64,000 nt of DNA, taken from contig OW285189.1 of the NCBI GenBank assembly GCA_935421135.1, positions 5,601,072 to 5,665,071 of the forward strand, read 5' to 3'. The stretch comes from Bugulina stolonifera. Taxonomy: Eukaryota; Bryozoa; Gymnolaemata; Cheilostomatida; Bugulidae. Below, one piece after another: positions 37,401 through 50,100 of this stretch. The translations under genes were made by a program, and so were the position numbers. The stretch's first letter is position 1. Every line of letters starts with the position of its first letter. Under the pieces are notes generated by a model. It saw only the letters and a program-made list of their open reading frames with translations. It was not told where the DNA came from and searched no databases.

Positions 37401-40400
37401 ATTTGCAAACCACTCAGTTTACTTACCGTACAGTGGCACATGTTGTGGCTGATGTATTGGGTCATAAGAGTAGTCTTGAAGTTGATCACATAGAGGATGA
37501 AATGCCAGTCTATAATCTACCATACGCTCCTCAAGTTGAAACTCATGATAAATCTACCCTCACTGACCGACGTCAGAGCAACAGAGTCTCTGCCGATTCA
37601 CACCAAACTAGTCGACTCTCAGCTTCTATCACTCACAACATGCCTTCTCATCCACCATCATCTAATCAGCTCTCAACAGTAACTATATAGTATTACATAT
37701 CTAGTGACTGACCTAACTATTCTTCATTTTACCTTCTTTATTTCTTCTCCGATGACTAACTTAACCAATATTATTTGGCACCATGATGTATTGAAATCGT
37801 TGTTCACGTTTAGCAAATTAGATTCAATTTTAATACATTGCAAGTGCAGAGATGCTATGATATATGATTTCTGCCATTTTCAGTGACTATGTAAAGAGAA
37901 ATAGTCGACTAACTATTAGAGGTTGCGATCATTCCGCATTACAATCACGTACTGACAGTCAAATAGGAGTCTTATGTTTTGGATTTGTCACACCTAGCTT
38001 TTGCCAAAATATTTCCTGAAGCATAAGATTATGCATTTCAGTTTAGCACATCGTTTATTCTTGTGTGGTAATTGGTATGACTTCGTCAATCCGTTATATC
38101 TGTGTTTCCACAGCCTCCACCTGCAACACCTAACGTGATTTCAGTGGACTATAAAGCTGTTCAGCACCGATTCCCAATACAACATGGCCGCACCAAAGAC
38201 TCTACCAATGAGTATATGGCATTTAGACAGCATTACTGCTTATCATGGGGTCCAATAGTCACCACTCTGCAACGGCTGGAGAAGCTACTAAAGGATTATG
38301 CAGTGCCCATAGCATTTGTTAATGGGGATAAGCTAGCAGACCTGGCCTTGGAGTTTGATATGGAAATACAGCCAAATATAGATGAACTTTTGACGACCTT
38401 GGTGAACCATGAAGATGTAGAAACACTAATAAAAACACCCGTAAGTTTATCCAATATTCATCTTGGTGAATGAATATTAACAAATGCGGTAATAAATATG
38501 GAGAAGAGATCGATGAAAATGATCTTTGATTAAACAGCTTTATTATTATCATTGTAGGGTCAGCGATTTAAAGGGCAGAATGGAGAGCATCATGCTGCAA
38601 CGCGTATTCAGGCTGAGTACCGGAGGTACAAGCAACGGAAGGCATATTTGGAATATCGGCACAGGAAGTGGGCGGCTGGAGTTATTGCCCTTACATGGGT
38701 GATGAATGTCAAAATGGCTACCATGAAACGACAACTTAAAGTCACCAGAAAGAGGGAAGTAGACCACTTTAAGGAAAGAGCGCAGGTAATTTACAAACCG
38801 TTACCTGCGGGAAGATTGCCGTTTTGAGGATTAGTTGGTATTTGGTTGACATATACATGTAGTGTCATAATTATAAGCCATCTAGTCATGTAGCGCTCTG
38901 AATCACAACTATAAAAAATCGAATTAGTTTCTTTTGAATTTTAATTAACACTATGCTGAAAATAAAAATACTAACAAACCAATAGTTTCCCAGCTACTCC
39001 ATGTTTCCATTGCATAAAAATACATAAAATAACTTATGTGTTGTGACTAACTTAAAACAACTGTCTTTTGGTATCATATAAACTGTACAGTTCAACATTA
39101 TAGGAACTGTCATTGTCGTGGCACAGAATCAAGAGAAGCAGACGTGTTGTCATTCATGTACCATCTTTAGGATATGCTCAAAGGGTACGGGACACAATCA
39201 AGGAGTTTGGTACTCTACAGAATGCACAGATGTCTCGACTTTGTGATATAAAAGGTACTAATAAACCTATTATACCTGAAGAGCTCCCATCATTGTAACA
39301 TATCTTTATAAGATAGTGTTATAGTTTATTCTTATACAACGTGTGTCAATATTTGAAAAGTGCGCACTTTCTTAGAGCAAGAACTGGGAAAATAATGAGC
39401 ATACTGCTTGCGTCAGATTTCTATCTCAACCCGTATATCTATAGGCCGAGTGTGGTTACATCTCAACACGTATGTTTTTAGACCCTAACGTTGATGTAAT
39501 CTACGTCTCACCAGTCCCTGTAAATGACGAATGTATGCAGTATTATGCCAAACTACTGGCCCTTAAATCAGCTGTTGACTCTGGCAATGTTGAGGACCAG
39601 AGAGAAGTCAATGAGCGTTACAAGATTGTCGTTCCAGAAGCAATCAAAAGCTTCCCAGTGAGTTGTACATATTCATTACCTAGTTTTTAAATATGACTTT
39701 CTAATGTGACTACATAAGCATGAGCCAGTAGTACCTATCTCATACTACATTGTGTTCTAGACGCATACGATGTGCCTCAGCACCCACCTTAAATACAGTC
39801 CTAAAGCTTTGAAGAGAATTCGTGCTCTGATACATGGTAGGGAAGCATACATGGTGACCGGCATGCCTCATGAGGATGACCTTTCTGTAGCCGAGTTTTT
39901 AAATGTTCCAATTCTTGGGCCTGAACCGGACGTCGCACATTTATACTCTACCAAATCAGGCTCGAAACGTATCTTCCAAAGGTTGGCATCTTATTCGCTA
40001 GTAGTAAAATAAGTTATACAGTTGTACATCCATGGTAAAGGTATATTTTATACTAAACAAGTATATGCTAAACAAGTACATGTATATAAAATATGTTATA
40101 TTCTATTATTTAAATTTTGTATATTCATATTTAGTGCCAATGTAAAGATACCGGCAGGTGAATATGATATCTACACATTCCCTCAACTGCATGACTCGCT
40201 CGCTCAGCTCATCACAGATAACCTGGATGTAAGAACATGGCTGTTTAAGATGGATCATGAGTTTGATGGTGAGTGGCATAGTTTTCTCTGGTTTTACAAT
40301 CTAGTAATAGTAATAATCTAACTGTCTCACCTTACGACTGGGAGCAGCCGTGGCCTAGTGGTATAGACTCTGGACTTCCATGTAGGAATCCCAGGTTCGA

Positions 40401-43400
40401 TTCCCATAAGGGTTGTTGGTAGTGTTAGGAAGAGTATCCAGCCAGAATTGCTCCCGTGCCTCATATAAACTTTGGCATTGGTGAAGTGCCTTCTCCACCC
40501 AAAATTAGAAAAAATGCAGATCTCTTTAGATCATTGCTTTCTTACCTGAGATTGATAGCAGGAAGTTAAATTGGTAAGTAGGTAAGTATCTTACCCTATA
40601 ACTGTACATCACTATTGGATCACAGCAGTATGAGCGTTGGCGTAGCAGCAATTATAAAATGTTCAACAATCATCCAATACATTTTGCAACAATTGCGGGG
40701 ATGACAACTTCTTATCCCCTTGCATACATGTTTGTGCACATACTTTGATGTCTAGTTCATATAGAGTCACTATTACAGGCCGAGGGACAGCGTACTGTCA
40801 CGTTGCAGACCATCTGCGCTGCTATATGTGGGCAAGGAAAGAGTGTGAGAGATATGGTGACAAGTGGAGTAAGAAGTGGGCCCAGGAGCCTGTATTTACT
40901 AAAATACACAGCGAGCTGCCAAGCATACTGGAGAACCACTGCATAACTGTCAATAGCAGTATCTACAGTTCATGGAAACAGTTCCTATCAGCTTTCCTGT
41001 CGAGAGGTTAGCAGACAGAAAAGAAATACTTTTTTTAAAAAAATATAGTTCTCGTTATACTTTGTTTCAATTGGAGCATATTACTGAAATTGAGTCTTTA
41101 TAGTGTGTATTTATTTTGGGCACCAGAATTAGTTGTAAATGTGGAATGGAACATGCTGCCACATTACAAGGCACATGTAATTACATGTACCAGACGCATA
41201 CTTATCACAGTGGATAAGAGGGGATAACTCTCTAGATGTAATGTATACAGTTACGTGAACACATTACATAGTCTTAGACACTGTTATAGACTGAGTCATT
41301 GCTATGATGTACATGTATATTATAGGGGGTGTTGTTGAAGCCACCCCTCCCAGTGACTCCGTGACCTGTCTCACAGTTGACATGCTTATTGAACCAGACG
41401 GTCAGATCAACATTGTGTCCTCAGGTGACCAGATTCATGCTGAAAGTCCTTACAGGTAATCGCAGAGTTCCTACAGGAAATAGCGATGTGGCCACATTCA
41501 TATACGATGTACTTACAGTTATGGGAGCTAGAACAGACCTCCTCGTTATTTTCTATTCTCGATTTACTAGCGTATGTTTACAATAGTTGCTGTTTCGCAA
41601 GGTAACTTGTATATCTTAAAATATGGGTGAAGGGTCTACTGTAAATGATTGCTTATGCTGATACAATATGAATAACCTGGTAGTGGACTAGACAATCTTA
41701 GATCAGTTTAATAAACTTGCTACCTCTAGCTCACCAATGCAGCCTTTGGGATTTCCACCGTAACCTAAAGCACCAATAGAAAAACACTCTTTGACATTAA
41801 TGGTAGTAGTTAAAGGTTAAGTAAAGTAGCTATAAATCTTCACAGAATCCTACTAGCTGATATTATACATTGTATATTCTACTAGCTGATATTATACATT
41901 GTATATTCTACTAGGTGATATTATACATTGTATATTCTACTAGGTGATATTATACATTGTATATTCTACTAGGTGATATTATACATTGTATATTCTACTA
42001 GCTGATATTATACATTGTATATTCTACTAGCTGATATTATACATTGTATATTCTACTAGCTGATATTATACATTGTATATTCTACTAGCTGATATTATAC
42101 ATTGTATATTCTACTAGCTGATATTATACATTGTATATTCTACTAGCTGACATTATACATTGTATATTCTACTAGCTGACATTATACATTGTATATTCTA
42201 CTAGCTGATATTATACATTGTATATTCTACTAGCTGATATTATACATTGTATATTCTACTAGCTGATATTATACATTGTATATTCTACTAGCTGATATTA
42301 TACATTGTATATTCTACTAGCTGATATTATACATTGTATATTCTACTAGCTGATATTATACATTGTATATTCTACTAGCTGATATTATACATTGTATATT
42401 CTACTAGCTGATATTATACATTGTATATTCTACTAGCTGATATTATACATTGTATATTCTACTAGGTGATATTATACATTGTATATTCTACTAGCTGATA
42501 TTATACATTGTATATTCTACTAGCTGATATTATACATTGTATATTCTACTAGCTGATATTATACATTGTATATTCTACTAGGTGATATTATACATTGTAT
42601 ATTCTACTAGGTGATATTATACATTGTATATTCTACTAGCTGATATTATACATTGTATATTCTACTAGCTGATATTATACATTGTATATTCTACTAGCTG
42701 ATATTATACATTGTATATTCTACTAGCTGATATTATACATTGTATATTCTACTAGCTGATATTATACATTGTATATTCTACTAGCTGATATTATACATTG
42801 TATATTGTTGTTACAGATGCTGGGGTCTGTCTACCCCACAATGCTCAGTAGAACCTGAAGATCTTAACACATCGTGTAAACTAATAGCCAATGCTTGCAA
42901 GAGTAGAGGAATCGTAGGATACTTCGCTATTGATTTTGTCACTTACATCGACTCCCGGACTGTAAGTGTAGTTATTGCATAGCTACATGTTCATGTATCT
43001 GAAGTTAGTTGCTTTTGATTAATCGATCTGTTATAAGGATCATCTACGCTAGCGACCATTTGTTCATTTTCATGCTGGTGTTTTCAGTCCCCTCTGACAT
43101 GATGGAGCCCTATTGTAACAGCAACTTCAATTATAGAAATTAAAAAGAGCTGTCATTGATAACAGCTCTTTTTGATTTCTATAATATTAGCTGGATTTTA
43201 ATCGAAGCCACCAATGGACTGGCACTATGCCTAGTTTGTGGAGCCAGGTCACAAACAATGGAGTCGGTCTGACGAAGCTCACTGCCTCTAGTGTAGCTGA
43301 GCCTTTACTAGATTGGTTCAGTATCTTTGACATAGTTTGCAAAATGTTTTTCTCCAAGAAAAAATGTAAGTACAATGTACATGTATATACCGGAAAGCTG

Positions 43401-45046
43401 GTGTAATGTGAAAGTATGAACTACTTCAGGGAAACCAGGAGTACTGGGCTGTAGACCTGAACCTACACTACAACGACAGCATGGCGATGAACTGTCTGGT
43501 AGATTTCATGTCTAATGGAGTGTTCAGCCCTAAGGACCACATCTATAACATTACGCCACTAATACAAGAGAGCAGACGACATCGCAGAAGACGCCATCAG
43601 TCTGTGGAGGACGAGGTCAGTCATGTGACCATTTGTTTGTTATGAGTATGTTATGCGTTGAGGTTTATTCCACTTCCAGTATGCCATTAATGTAAATGTC
43701 ATGACTCTGTGCTTTGAGTTATGGACTCTGACTATGACCACCACGAATCTGTATTTCGTGAAAAGAAGACAAGATTGTGTATACATTTCTTCAGGCTGCT
43801 ACGTCAAATATTCAGTTAATAATCTCGCAAATTATAAGTGGACATTTGCATTCAATTGGTAGTGTGTAGTTTGTATTGTGAGCAAACTGTAGTCAAATAT
43901 TCAGACTAATAATGTGTGGGCTACTCTCTTATTCCAGCTACCTCCAACTGCCGACAGATATGCTGTCTACAGTTGTAAACTACTACATTCAAACTTGACT
44001 GTCGTCCACTACAGTGTCTTCTTCCAGATGTGCAGAGCTCATGGTATCGGATTTGATGTTAAGGTTGGTATATTATCTAATCATGACATCGTGTGAATTG
44101 ATGGACTTAAGGGGTGGTTATACTAGAGACTGGAGGTTCTGAAGAGCTTGATTCTGTGTATGCTTGGTTAGTGCAGAACACAACAGTTCGACCCCCCTGC
44201 TTTCTCTGTTTTCCTATCTATTGGCTGTATAGTAGCTTACGAATATTACATCTTGCAGTCATATTTGGTACAGAAGTCGCCAAGCTAACACAGTTTCAGA
44301 CAAAACATACTTTATAAAACGTATTGTGTAGACACTATAAGGCATAGTACCCAAATATACATGTATATATATCTTAGTTCCCATATGCTTGACAGGAAAA
44401 GCAGGGCACTATATTTACGTTGATTGACAGTTTCAACAGAGAAAATCTGGGAATGCTGTAAGTAATCATATTTACCATGGGCACTAGTAAGCTATTGATC
44501 ATAATTGGAAGTTGTCCTCTCCCAATTTCTCTTCCTCTTCTGTGGAATAAAGAAGAGAAATTGGAAAAGGACAACTTCCAATTATGATCAATAGCTTACT
44601 AGTGCCCATCATATTTACCCTCTAATGTTTACTGTGGTACATAAGGATACCTGGTTATAAATAGGTCAGTATCACATGTACACCTATGTAGTGCTGAACA
44701 GTATTATACATGTGCTAACTGTTTACAGGACCATTGGGGATAACCTACAAGGAGCCTTGGCTACGTTTGCACGTAACATGTCATGCATACACCAGGAGAT
44801 CTCTGCTCCCAACATGCAAGGCGTAACAAATTTCAAGGTAACTTCGTATAATGTTACATGACATGCATGTGTATACACACTATTATCTTGCGCTGTTTCA
44901 TATATTATACACTGTACTGTGTATTTTTATACTGTTGCGTGTACACGCTGTCTATTTTACTCTCCCAGAATGCAATAGAGGATATTGAGAATATACTGGG
45001 TACTACAATACAGAATGCTAATGAAGTGGATGAAGAGGAGGAATAG
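34417..45046 (+). CDS. IQCH: IQ-motif-containing protein H
   Basis: Twenty-two exons: 34417-34500, 34723-34827, 35052-35227, 35708-35885, 36056-36314, 36604-36818, 37114-37197, 37394-37678, 38114-38440, 38558-38785, 39104-39254, 39482-39657, 39761-39981, 40135-40268, 40779-41006, 41326-41455, 42817-42961, 43430-43615, 43938-44063, 44396-44457, 44729-44837, 44969-45046; 1,228 codons plus stop, somewhat longer than the human protein (about 1,030). The IQ motif (calmodulin binding) is at about 584-602, [18 protein letters not shown]. Family blocks follow: [20 protein letters not shown], [66 protein letters not shown]. Exon 12 starts at GACCCTAACG; the upstream acceptor at 39444 would break the frame. 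In mammals IQCH is a sperm/ciliary protein; the same role here is inference. AATAAA at 45288. Confidence 0.9.
36315..36565. repeat. Degenerate minisatellite from the IQCH intron 5 donor
   Basis: About 12 imperfect copies of TTAGTATTACTAGTTAGTAG. The first copy starts within the donor itself (exon ...GCTG|GTTGGTATTACTAGTTAGT). Confidence 0.6.
40337..40588 (+). mobile_element. tRNA-derived SINE with Meta-like central domain
   Basis: Lies in IQCH intron 14. The tRNA-like head has box A (CAGCCGTGGCCTAGTGGTAT) and box B (CCAGGTTCGATTCCC) at tRNA spacing. The body TTAGGAAGAGTATCCAGCCAG...GCATTGGTGAAGTGCC resembles the conserved core of the metazoan MetaSINE group. The 3' end is a short repeat, TTGGTAAGTAGGTAAGTA. 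Same strand as the host gene. The core assignment is from memory of the motif, not from an alignment. Confidence 0.65.
41846..42806. repeat. 29-bp minisatellite filling IQCH intron 16
   Basis: About 33 copies of CTAGCTGATATTATACATTG-TATATTCTA with very few variants (CTAGGTGAT, CTGACATT). The array ends in TATATTGTTGTTACAG, the acceptor of exon 17, so the last unit supplies the sequence upstream of the splice site. High homogeneity suggests recent expansion. Confidence 0.95.
43131..43184. repeat. 23-bp hairpin in IQCH intron 17
   Basis: TTATAGAAATTAAAAAGAGC.. at 43131-43153 pairs with 43162-43184 with one mismatch; the loop is 8 bases. It lies six bases upstream of an acceptor-like TATTAG. 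Confidence 0.55.
43191..43365 (+). other. Exon-like segment in IQCH intron 17, not in the main model
   Basis: Bounded by TAATATTAG and AAAT|GTAAGT, fully open (starts [20 protein letters not shown]). Its 175 bases are not a multiple of three, and its end phase does not match exon 18. The IQCH family runs straight from ...TYIDSRT to [10 protein letters not shown] without it. It could be an alternative frame-breaking exon or chance. The opposite strand is also open. Confidence 0.25.
44477..44609. mobile_element. Palindromic MITE, copy 2, with perfect 10-bp target duplication
   Basis: 133 bp in IQCH intron 20. Starts ATGGGCACTAGTAAGCTATT and ends with its exact inverse; the arms pair over more than 50 bases. 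CATATTTACC flanks both sides (44467-44476 and 44610-44619). Arms and core (GGAAGTTGTCCTCTCCCAAT) match copy 1 at 19683-19817. Confidence 0.85.
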
Positions 45047-45333
45047 AGGATATTGCCAAACATCGAACAGGAAACTCCACCATTAATCGGCAGCGAGCTC
45101 CGAGGTTTAGTGAATACAAACTATACAACAGCTCAAACTATGAACACTACTACTTAGTTATTAGGTTGTACTATGCTATGGTATACAGTGTTTAGTTTTA
45201 CTTTGCAGAGCAGCACTAGCTATACTCACTGAATATTTATTACAATGTTTATATGCCTAGGTCTACTGTATATGATTATAATATTATAATAAAACAATAT
45301 ACTGTAGTACACAAGTCAGACAAGAAAATGCGT

Positions 45334-45625
45334 CATGGTGTTCTTCGAAAATAGCAATCTACAGATATGCATGTACATTAACCTCTTGCATACACTCCAC
45401 TGACCTCTCCAGTTGTTGCTGCCCCCTAATTCTCTAGCTACCAACTACAAACTGCTATTCAGATACACATTTATTTTACCATGGTGTTCTTCGAAAATAG
45501 CAATCTACAGATATGCATGTACATTGACCTCTTGCATACACTCCACTGACCTCTCCAGTTGTTGCTGCCCCCTAATTCTCTAGCTACCAACTACAAACTG
45601 CTATTCAGATACACATTTATCTTAC
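45334..45625. repeat. Recent 146-bp tandem duplication
   Basis: 45334-45479 and 45480-45625 are direct copies differing at about two positions (ATTAACC/ATTGACC and TTTTACC/TCTTACC). They start CATGGTGTTCTTCGAAAATA and lie between the convergent 3' ends of IQCH and the mucin gene. Confidence 0.9.
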
Positions 45626-45690
45626 CATGGCTACTAAGTGCTATGCTTACTCTAGTACTTATTTATGGAACCACAATCATATACCATCAT

Positions 45691-45757
45691 GATTGTAATG
45701 TGAAGTTGTCCTCTTTCAATTTTAACTACCAGGAGAGGACAACTTAGAATTATAATC
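45691..45757. mobile_element. Degenerate fragment of the palindromic MITE family
   Basis: GATTGTAATGTGAAGTTGTC (45691 onward) and the inverted GAGAGGACAACTTAGAATTA share the AAGTTGTCCTCT core of the copies at 19683 and 44477. The outer ATGGGCAC termini are missing. Confidence 0.45.
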
Positions 45758-46327
45758 AAAACAAAAACTTTCTCAATATACATGCACATGGTTCTGGGAA
45801 TATATCATCATAAATTATTTTATTATATTTTATGTAAGTAAGCTATATATAACAATAATGTATTAATACATACTATAATTTATATCAAACACTATAAAAA
45901 TGCAAAAACTAATATTTTATACCAAGAAGATTTGCTATAGCACATTGTAGATAACAAGACATATATGTTGTAGTGTAGACAATCATGGTAAGTGTTACTG
46001 CTCCCCTAGATGTCCCCAAATACAACTACGAAACACAAATGCTACACTGTCTACTATCTGCATGTGTGCTACACGCATGTATTATTGTTACTACTGTGTT
46101 ATGATCATAGAAATACATGTAATAATATAGTAACTAACTAAAGTGTGTGGATACCCTGCCGGTGTAAGATATTTATAGATTCGACAATGTCATTCCTCCA
46201 TGTTCAAAGAGCATATCATGAGATAAGAGACTACATTTATACATGTACAAGATTATCATGCATACCATAGGAACACAGGCTACATTACTGTTTAGCTATT
46301 AAATACTATGAGTGTGGACTGGAGAGA

Positions 46328-47170
46328 TCAAGCTGATACGTGACTTTTAGTGGATCTTTCTTCACTTTGATTTTCTAATGTATCTATTTGAGCCCTATAT
46401 CCTGTCTGCAACAAGAGACATAATGTACATTATAATGAGTTATATTTTAGAGCCGCGCCCTTACTCTCAGCCTGTTGTGGCTTTCCACTATCTGAGCACT
46501 CTAAACACATGATGAACGTTACTAATGAAAACAAACTACATCAAGGGGGGGGGGGGGGTGAGCAAACTACCCGACTGATGGGTCCACCTTCAAATTATGT
46601 TTATTTTGAATCTGATATAAAACAGAATTATAGTGAGATAATTAGACTTATCTTCTCTTGAAATAATCTTCTATTAGTTTGTCATGAGAAACCTCGCTGT
46701 TTTGTTAATTAGCTTGCAGATAGTGTTATGTGTCTAAGGACCACTGGAGTTTACAAGAAGTCAAATGAGGCTTTAGAGATGCATTTTTCTCACATTTGAG
46801 TTGTATATACGGTTAGAAACAGTCTTGCCCAATCTCAATCATTTGTTGTGTATCGACATTTTGTAGCATAAAATAATTTCAAAATCGAAATTAGTTTGAA
46901 CTGGGCGTGCTCCATGATTTAAAATATTTTGATAGAAAATAATGCTTCGACAAAGGACCACTAAAGATAATTGTGAAGTCGAAACTTACAAACACTAATT
47001 GCTATTAGAAGACTAACACATTACATGATTGTACTATAGTGGAACTATTAACTTACTTTTCGCCTCCTTAGTGATATGAATATTGTTAGAGTAGCAGCTA
47101 AGGTAACGCATACTACCAGACCGACTGAGGTAAAGACAGCTACGTAGTTGACGGGCAGATTTTCATTGCT
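46328..47170 (-). CDS. Transmembrane helix and cytoplasmic tail exons of the mucin
   Basis: Exon 47057-47170 encodes SNENLPVNY, then a hydrophobic stretch of about 24 residues (VAVFTSVGLVVCVTLAATLT..), then SLRRRK, a basic stop-transfer sequence. Exon 46328-46405 encodes TGYRAQIDTLENQSEERSTK and SHVSA, then stop. The tail of 31 residues from SLRRRK onward has no kinase, ITAM or PDZ-binding motif I recognise. A minus-strand AATAAA lies at about 45819-45824. Confidence 0.85.
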
Positions 47171-50100
47171 CTGTAAAATATACAATCATAAAGTATATTA
47201 TAACTAAGTACATGCATGGTAATCCTAACCGATTAATACGCCCAAATCATGCAGGAGCAGACGATATAGAAACCAACATGCATACATGGACATGTAAGGC
47301 AGCATGCGGATTGATAACTAGACAGCTGGATATGCAAGAGCTGGTATTCTTCAGTAGAAATAGTAACAAATGATAAGCTGACTAATATGAAGTAGAAAAT
47401 AGTGGTACGATTCCGGCATCCTGAGGTTGCTATTATTCATCATTCCAGTGGCTGGTTTATTACTGGTCGAACACCACAAGGTGTCTCCGTATTCCATTGA
47501 TTAAGTCAGTTAGGTTCAAGCTATGCTGGTGATTTAAGGATACTTCTAATCAATTGTTTACTATGAGAACAATTTGAATTCAAGTCTGTTTAACAAAACG
47601 TCAAATGTTGAATGTTATGTGTATGTGTAGTAAATGTATATGGGTGCATGGTGTACATTACATCAACAACTCTCTCACTTCATCCGTCCCTTACCTTTCC
47701 ATCTTCTGAAGGAGATTCACTCCTGTACTTTTCTAACAGCTTCTTGAGCTTGTTATGGTTCTCTGACATGGAGATGTCCCTTCTACGTCTTGCCGAAGTC
47801 TGAGTTGTATCTAACATACACTGCTTGCACGTGATTGGACAGATCTCTCTGCCGACACGATCATTACAGATTACAGGTGTACACAATTCATCATCAGGTG
47901 TGCTAGGACACGGCACACAGTCGGCCTTCACCTCCAGCACCAGACTACAAGCGTAGCACATTATCCGAATTAGTAGGCGAATACAGATGCTATGACTCAC
48001 TCATAACCTACACACCTGCAGGTTTCCTGCCTTATAGTTATAGCTGTTACATTACACTGGTACGATGTACTGTGGGTATTACTGCATACTGGTACATTGT
48101 ATCACATTGCAATGGTTACTGCCATAAACATCTATTGCATTATGGATATCACTGCTTATAGGGACATCAGATGCATTATGGGTATTGTTACACACTGGTA
48201 GCTAAGGTATTACATGACATACATAGATTTTGGCTCTGGTCGCACTCCCAACACCCGTATAATTTTGCTACTGCCGTCCTTCCTGTCTATGAACACGTCA
48301 AACCTGATCTCATCAATATAGCCAACAGGGTGAGCTCTATTTGGATCCTGCTCTATCACAGTCACAAAGATACTGAAGTTCTAAAAGACAACAACAAAGA
48401 CAGTGTAAACACTGTGCACTGATTTGTCTGTCCATTCACCACTAGGTCATATCTATTCAGACGTATTTCTATGAGGCAGTTAAACAAGAGGAGCTATGAG
48501 AACTTTACGCCTCTAATAGCCGTCCGCCATAAAGCAACATTAAGACGTGTGGCTCATAGGAATGTTTGGCCTCACCGTGTGCATAATATCTAATTTGAAC
48601 AACAGCAGTATTTTTGAAAGACCAATATTCTTTCGGACTTTGTTGCATATTCACAAACTCCATATACTGTACCAGAGAAACTGGCTGCTCTATGAAGATA
48701 TCAGTTGTGTGTCTGCGTGGTTTTTATACGAAATAGAAGTATTCTTTACTACATAAATAACTACAGATAGCTTATAATCATGTGTTACTATAAATAGCAT
48801 ACAGCAATGTGTTACGATAAATAACTTACCGTCCAGTTATAATCAGTGACAGTGATGACGATTGGATTCTCCCAACCAGATACATTAAACAAGGGGAAGT
48901 CAATTTCTGTTCCCTCTCCCACAAGAGGAGTATAGAAGTTGTAGTACGAGCAATCTCTGCAAAAAGAATATTCATAAACCAACAGTAGCTAACAGCAACA
49001 ATTCCTTATGACTCTTTGCTCCCATTTTAAACAACAAAAGTTGACATAAACTCTTATTTTACTACAGCTTGTTTTATTCCGTGGCAATACTTGTAGTGTG
49101 CTCTTAAGCAAATATTTATCATCTAATGGAGACATCGCTAAAATTGGTGAAGAAACCAGAATGTAACCTGTGCATATCAAAACTGTGCTTAGCAGTGAGG
49201 CTACATAGCTAATAGCCATCCCAATGGCTTTTACTAGTTCATACGGATAGTTGGCATGCAGCCAACTTGTACTGAGACTAAAAAGTACAAACTAGACAAG
49301 GATGATATCACTCATCCCATGTGTCGGGCTGAGAGCTTCAGCCTTGAAGACAATCAAATTCGATACATGAAAACCACTAAATAGTTGAGCTGCTTGTGTG
49401 CACATATAATATAGTAGTAACAGCAACATATCTTACTTCTGTCCACTGCTAAGTGGTCCGATACAAATATCAAATGCGATGTCACATTGGTCATTAGGAT
49501 CACCAGACTCTCGGACATCACATCGTCTTCCTACAGCCGTGATGTCTGTTGGGTTGGTAAAGTTAACAAATGTAATCTCCAGGCCAGTGAGCATCGTGTC
49601 TGTACAAGGCTGTTCAGTGGTAGTTGTAGGAGTCGTTGTGGTGGGCGTCGTAGTTGTAGTTGTTGGTGTAGTGGTTGTAGTTGGTGTAGTAGTTGTGGTA
49701 GTGGTCGTTGTTGTAGTTGATGTACTTGGTGTTGTGGACGGTGCCTCTGTTGTGGTGCGCACCACACAATCACTGTATACCTCCAGTACCAGCCTGAAAT
49801 CGTATGTTGGCTTAGCAATGACCAAGACACCATCAAGTAAAAATTTGACTGCCTACTAGACCTACAAACCACAAATTAATATAAATATAATACAAGTGCG
49901 AGTGAGGGAAGCACTCACTCTGTTTTCTCTGGTATCTTCCTGAGACCCTCCTCTACATAGAGACGAGTTGAACCATCACGGCTGTAATTGTAGTAGTCAA
50001 AGATAAACTCGTCTATGACATCTAGCGGAATAAACTGCTGATTGTCAGTCTTCTCGTCTAAATCGATGACTCTGATGTAGATATTGACTCCCTGCAAGTA

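Noticed and set aside
39430..39481. Upstream acceptor (ATCTATAG|GCCGAG) for IQCH exon 12
   Set aside because: It would be out of phase with exon 11. The acceptor at TTTTTAG|ACCC restores the frame and gives the family sequence DPNVDVIYV.
41846..42806. CRISPR-like array
   Set aside because: The units are contiguous with no unique spacers, in an intron of an animal gene: a minisatellite.
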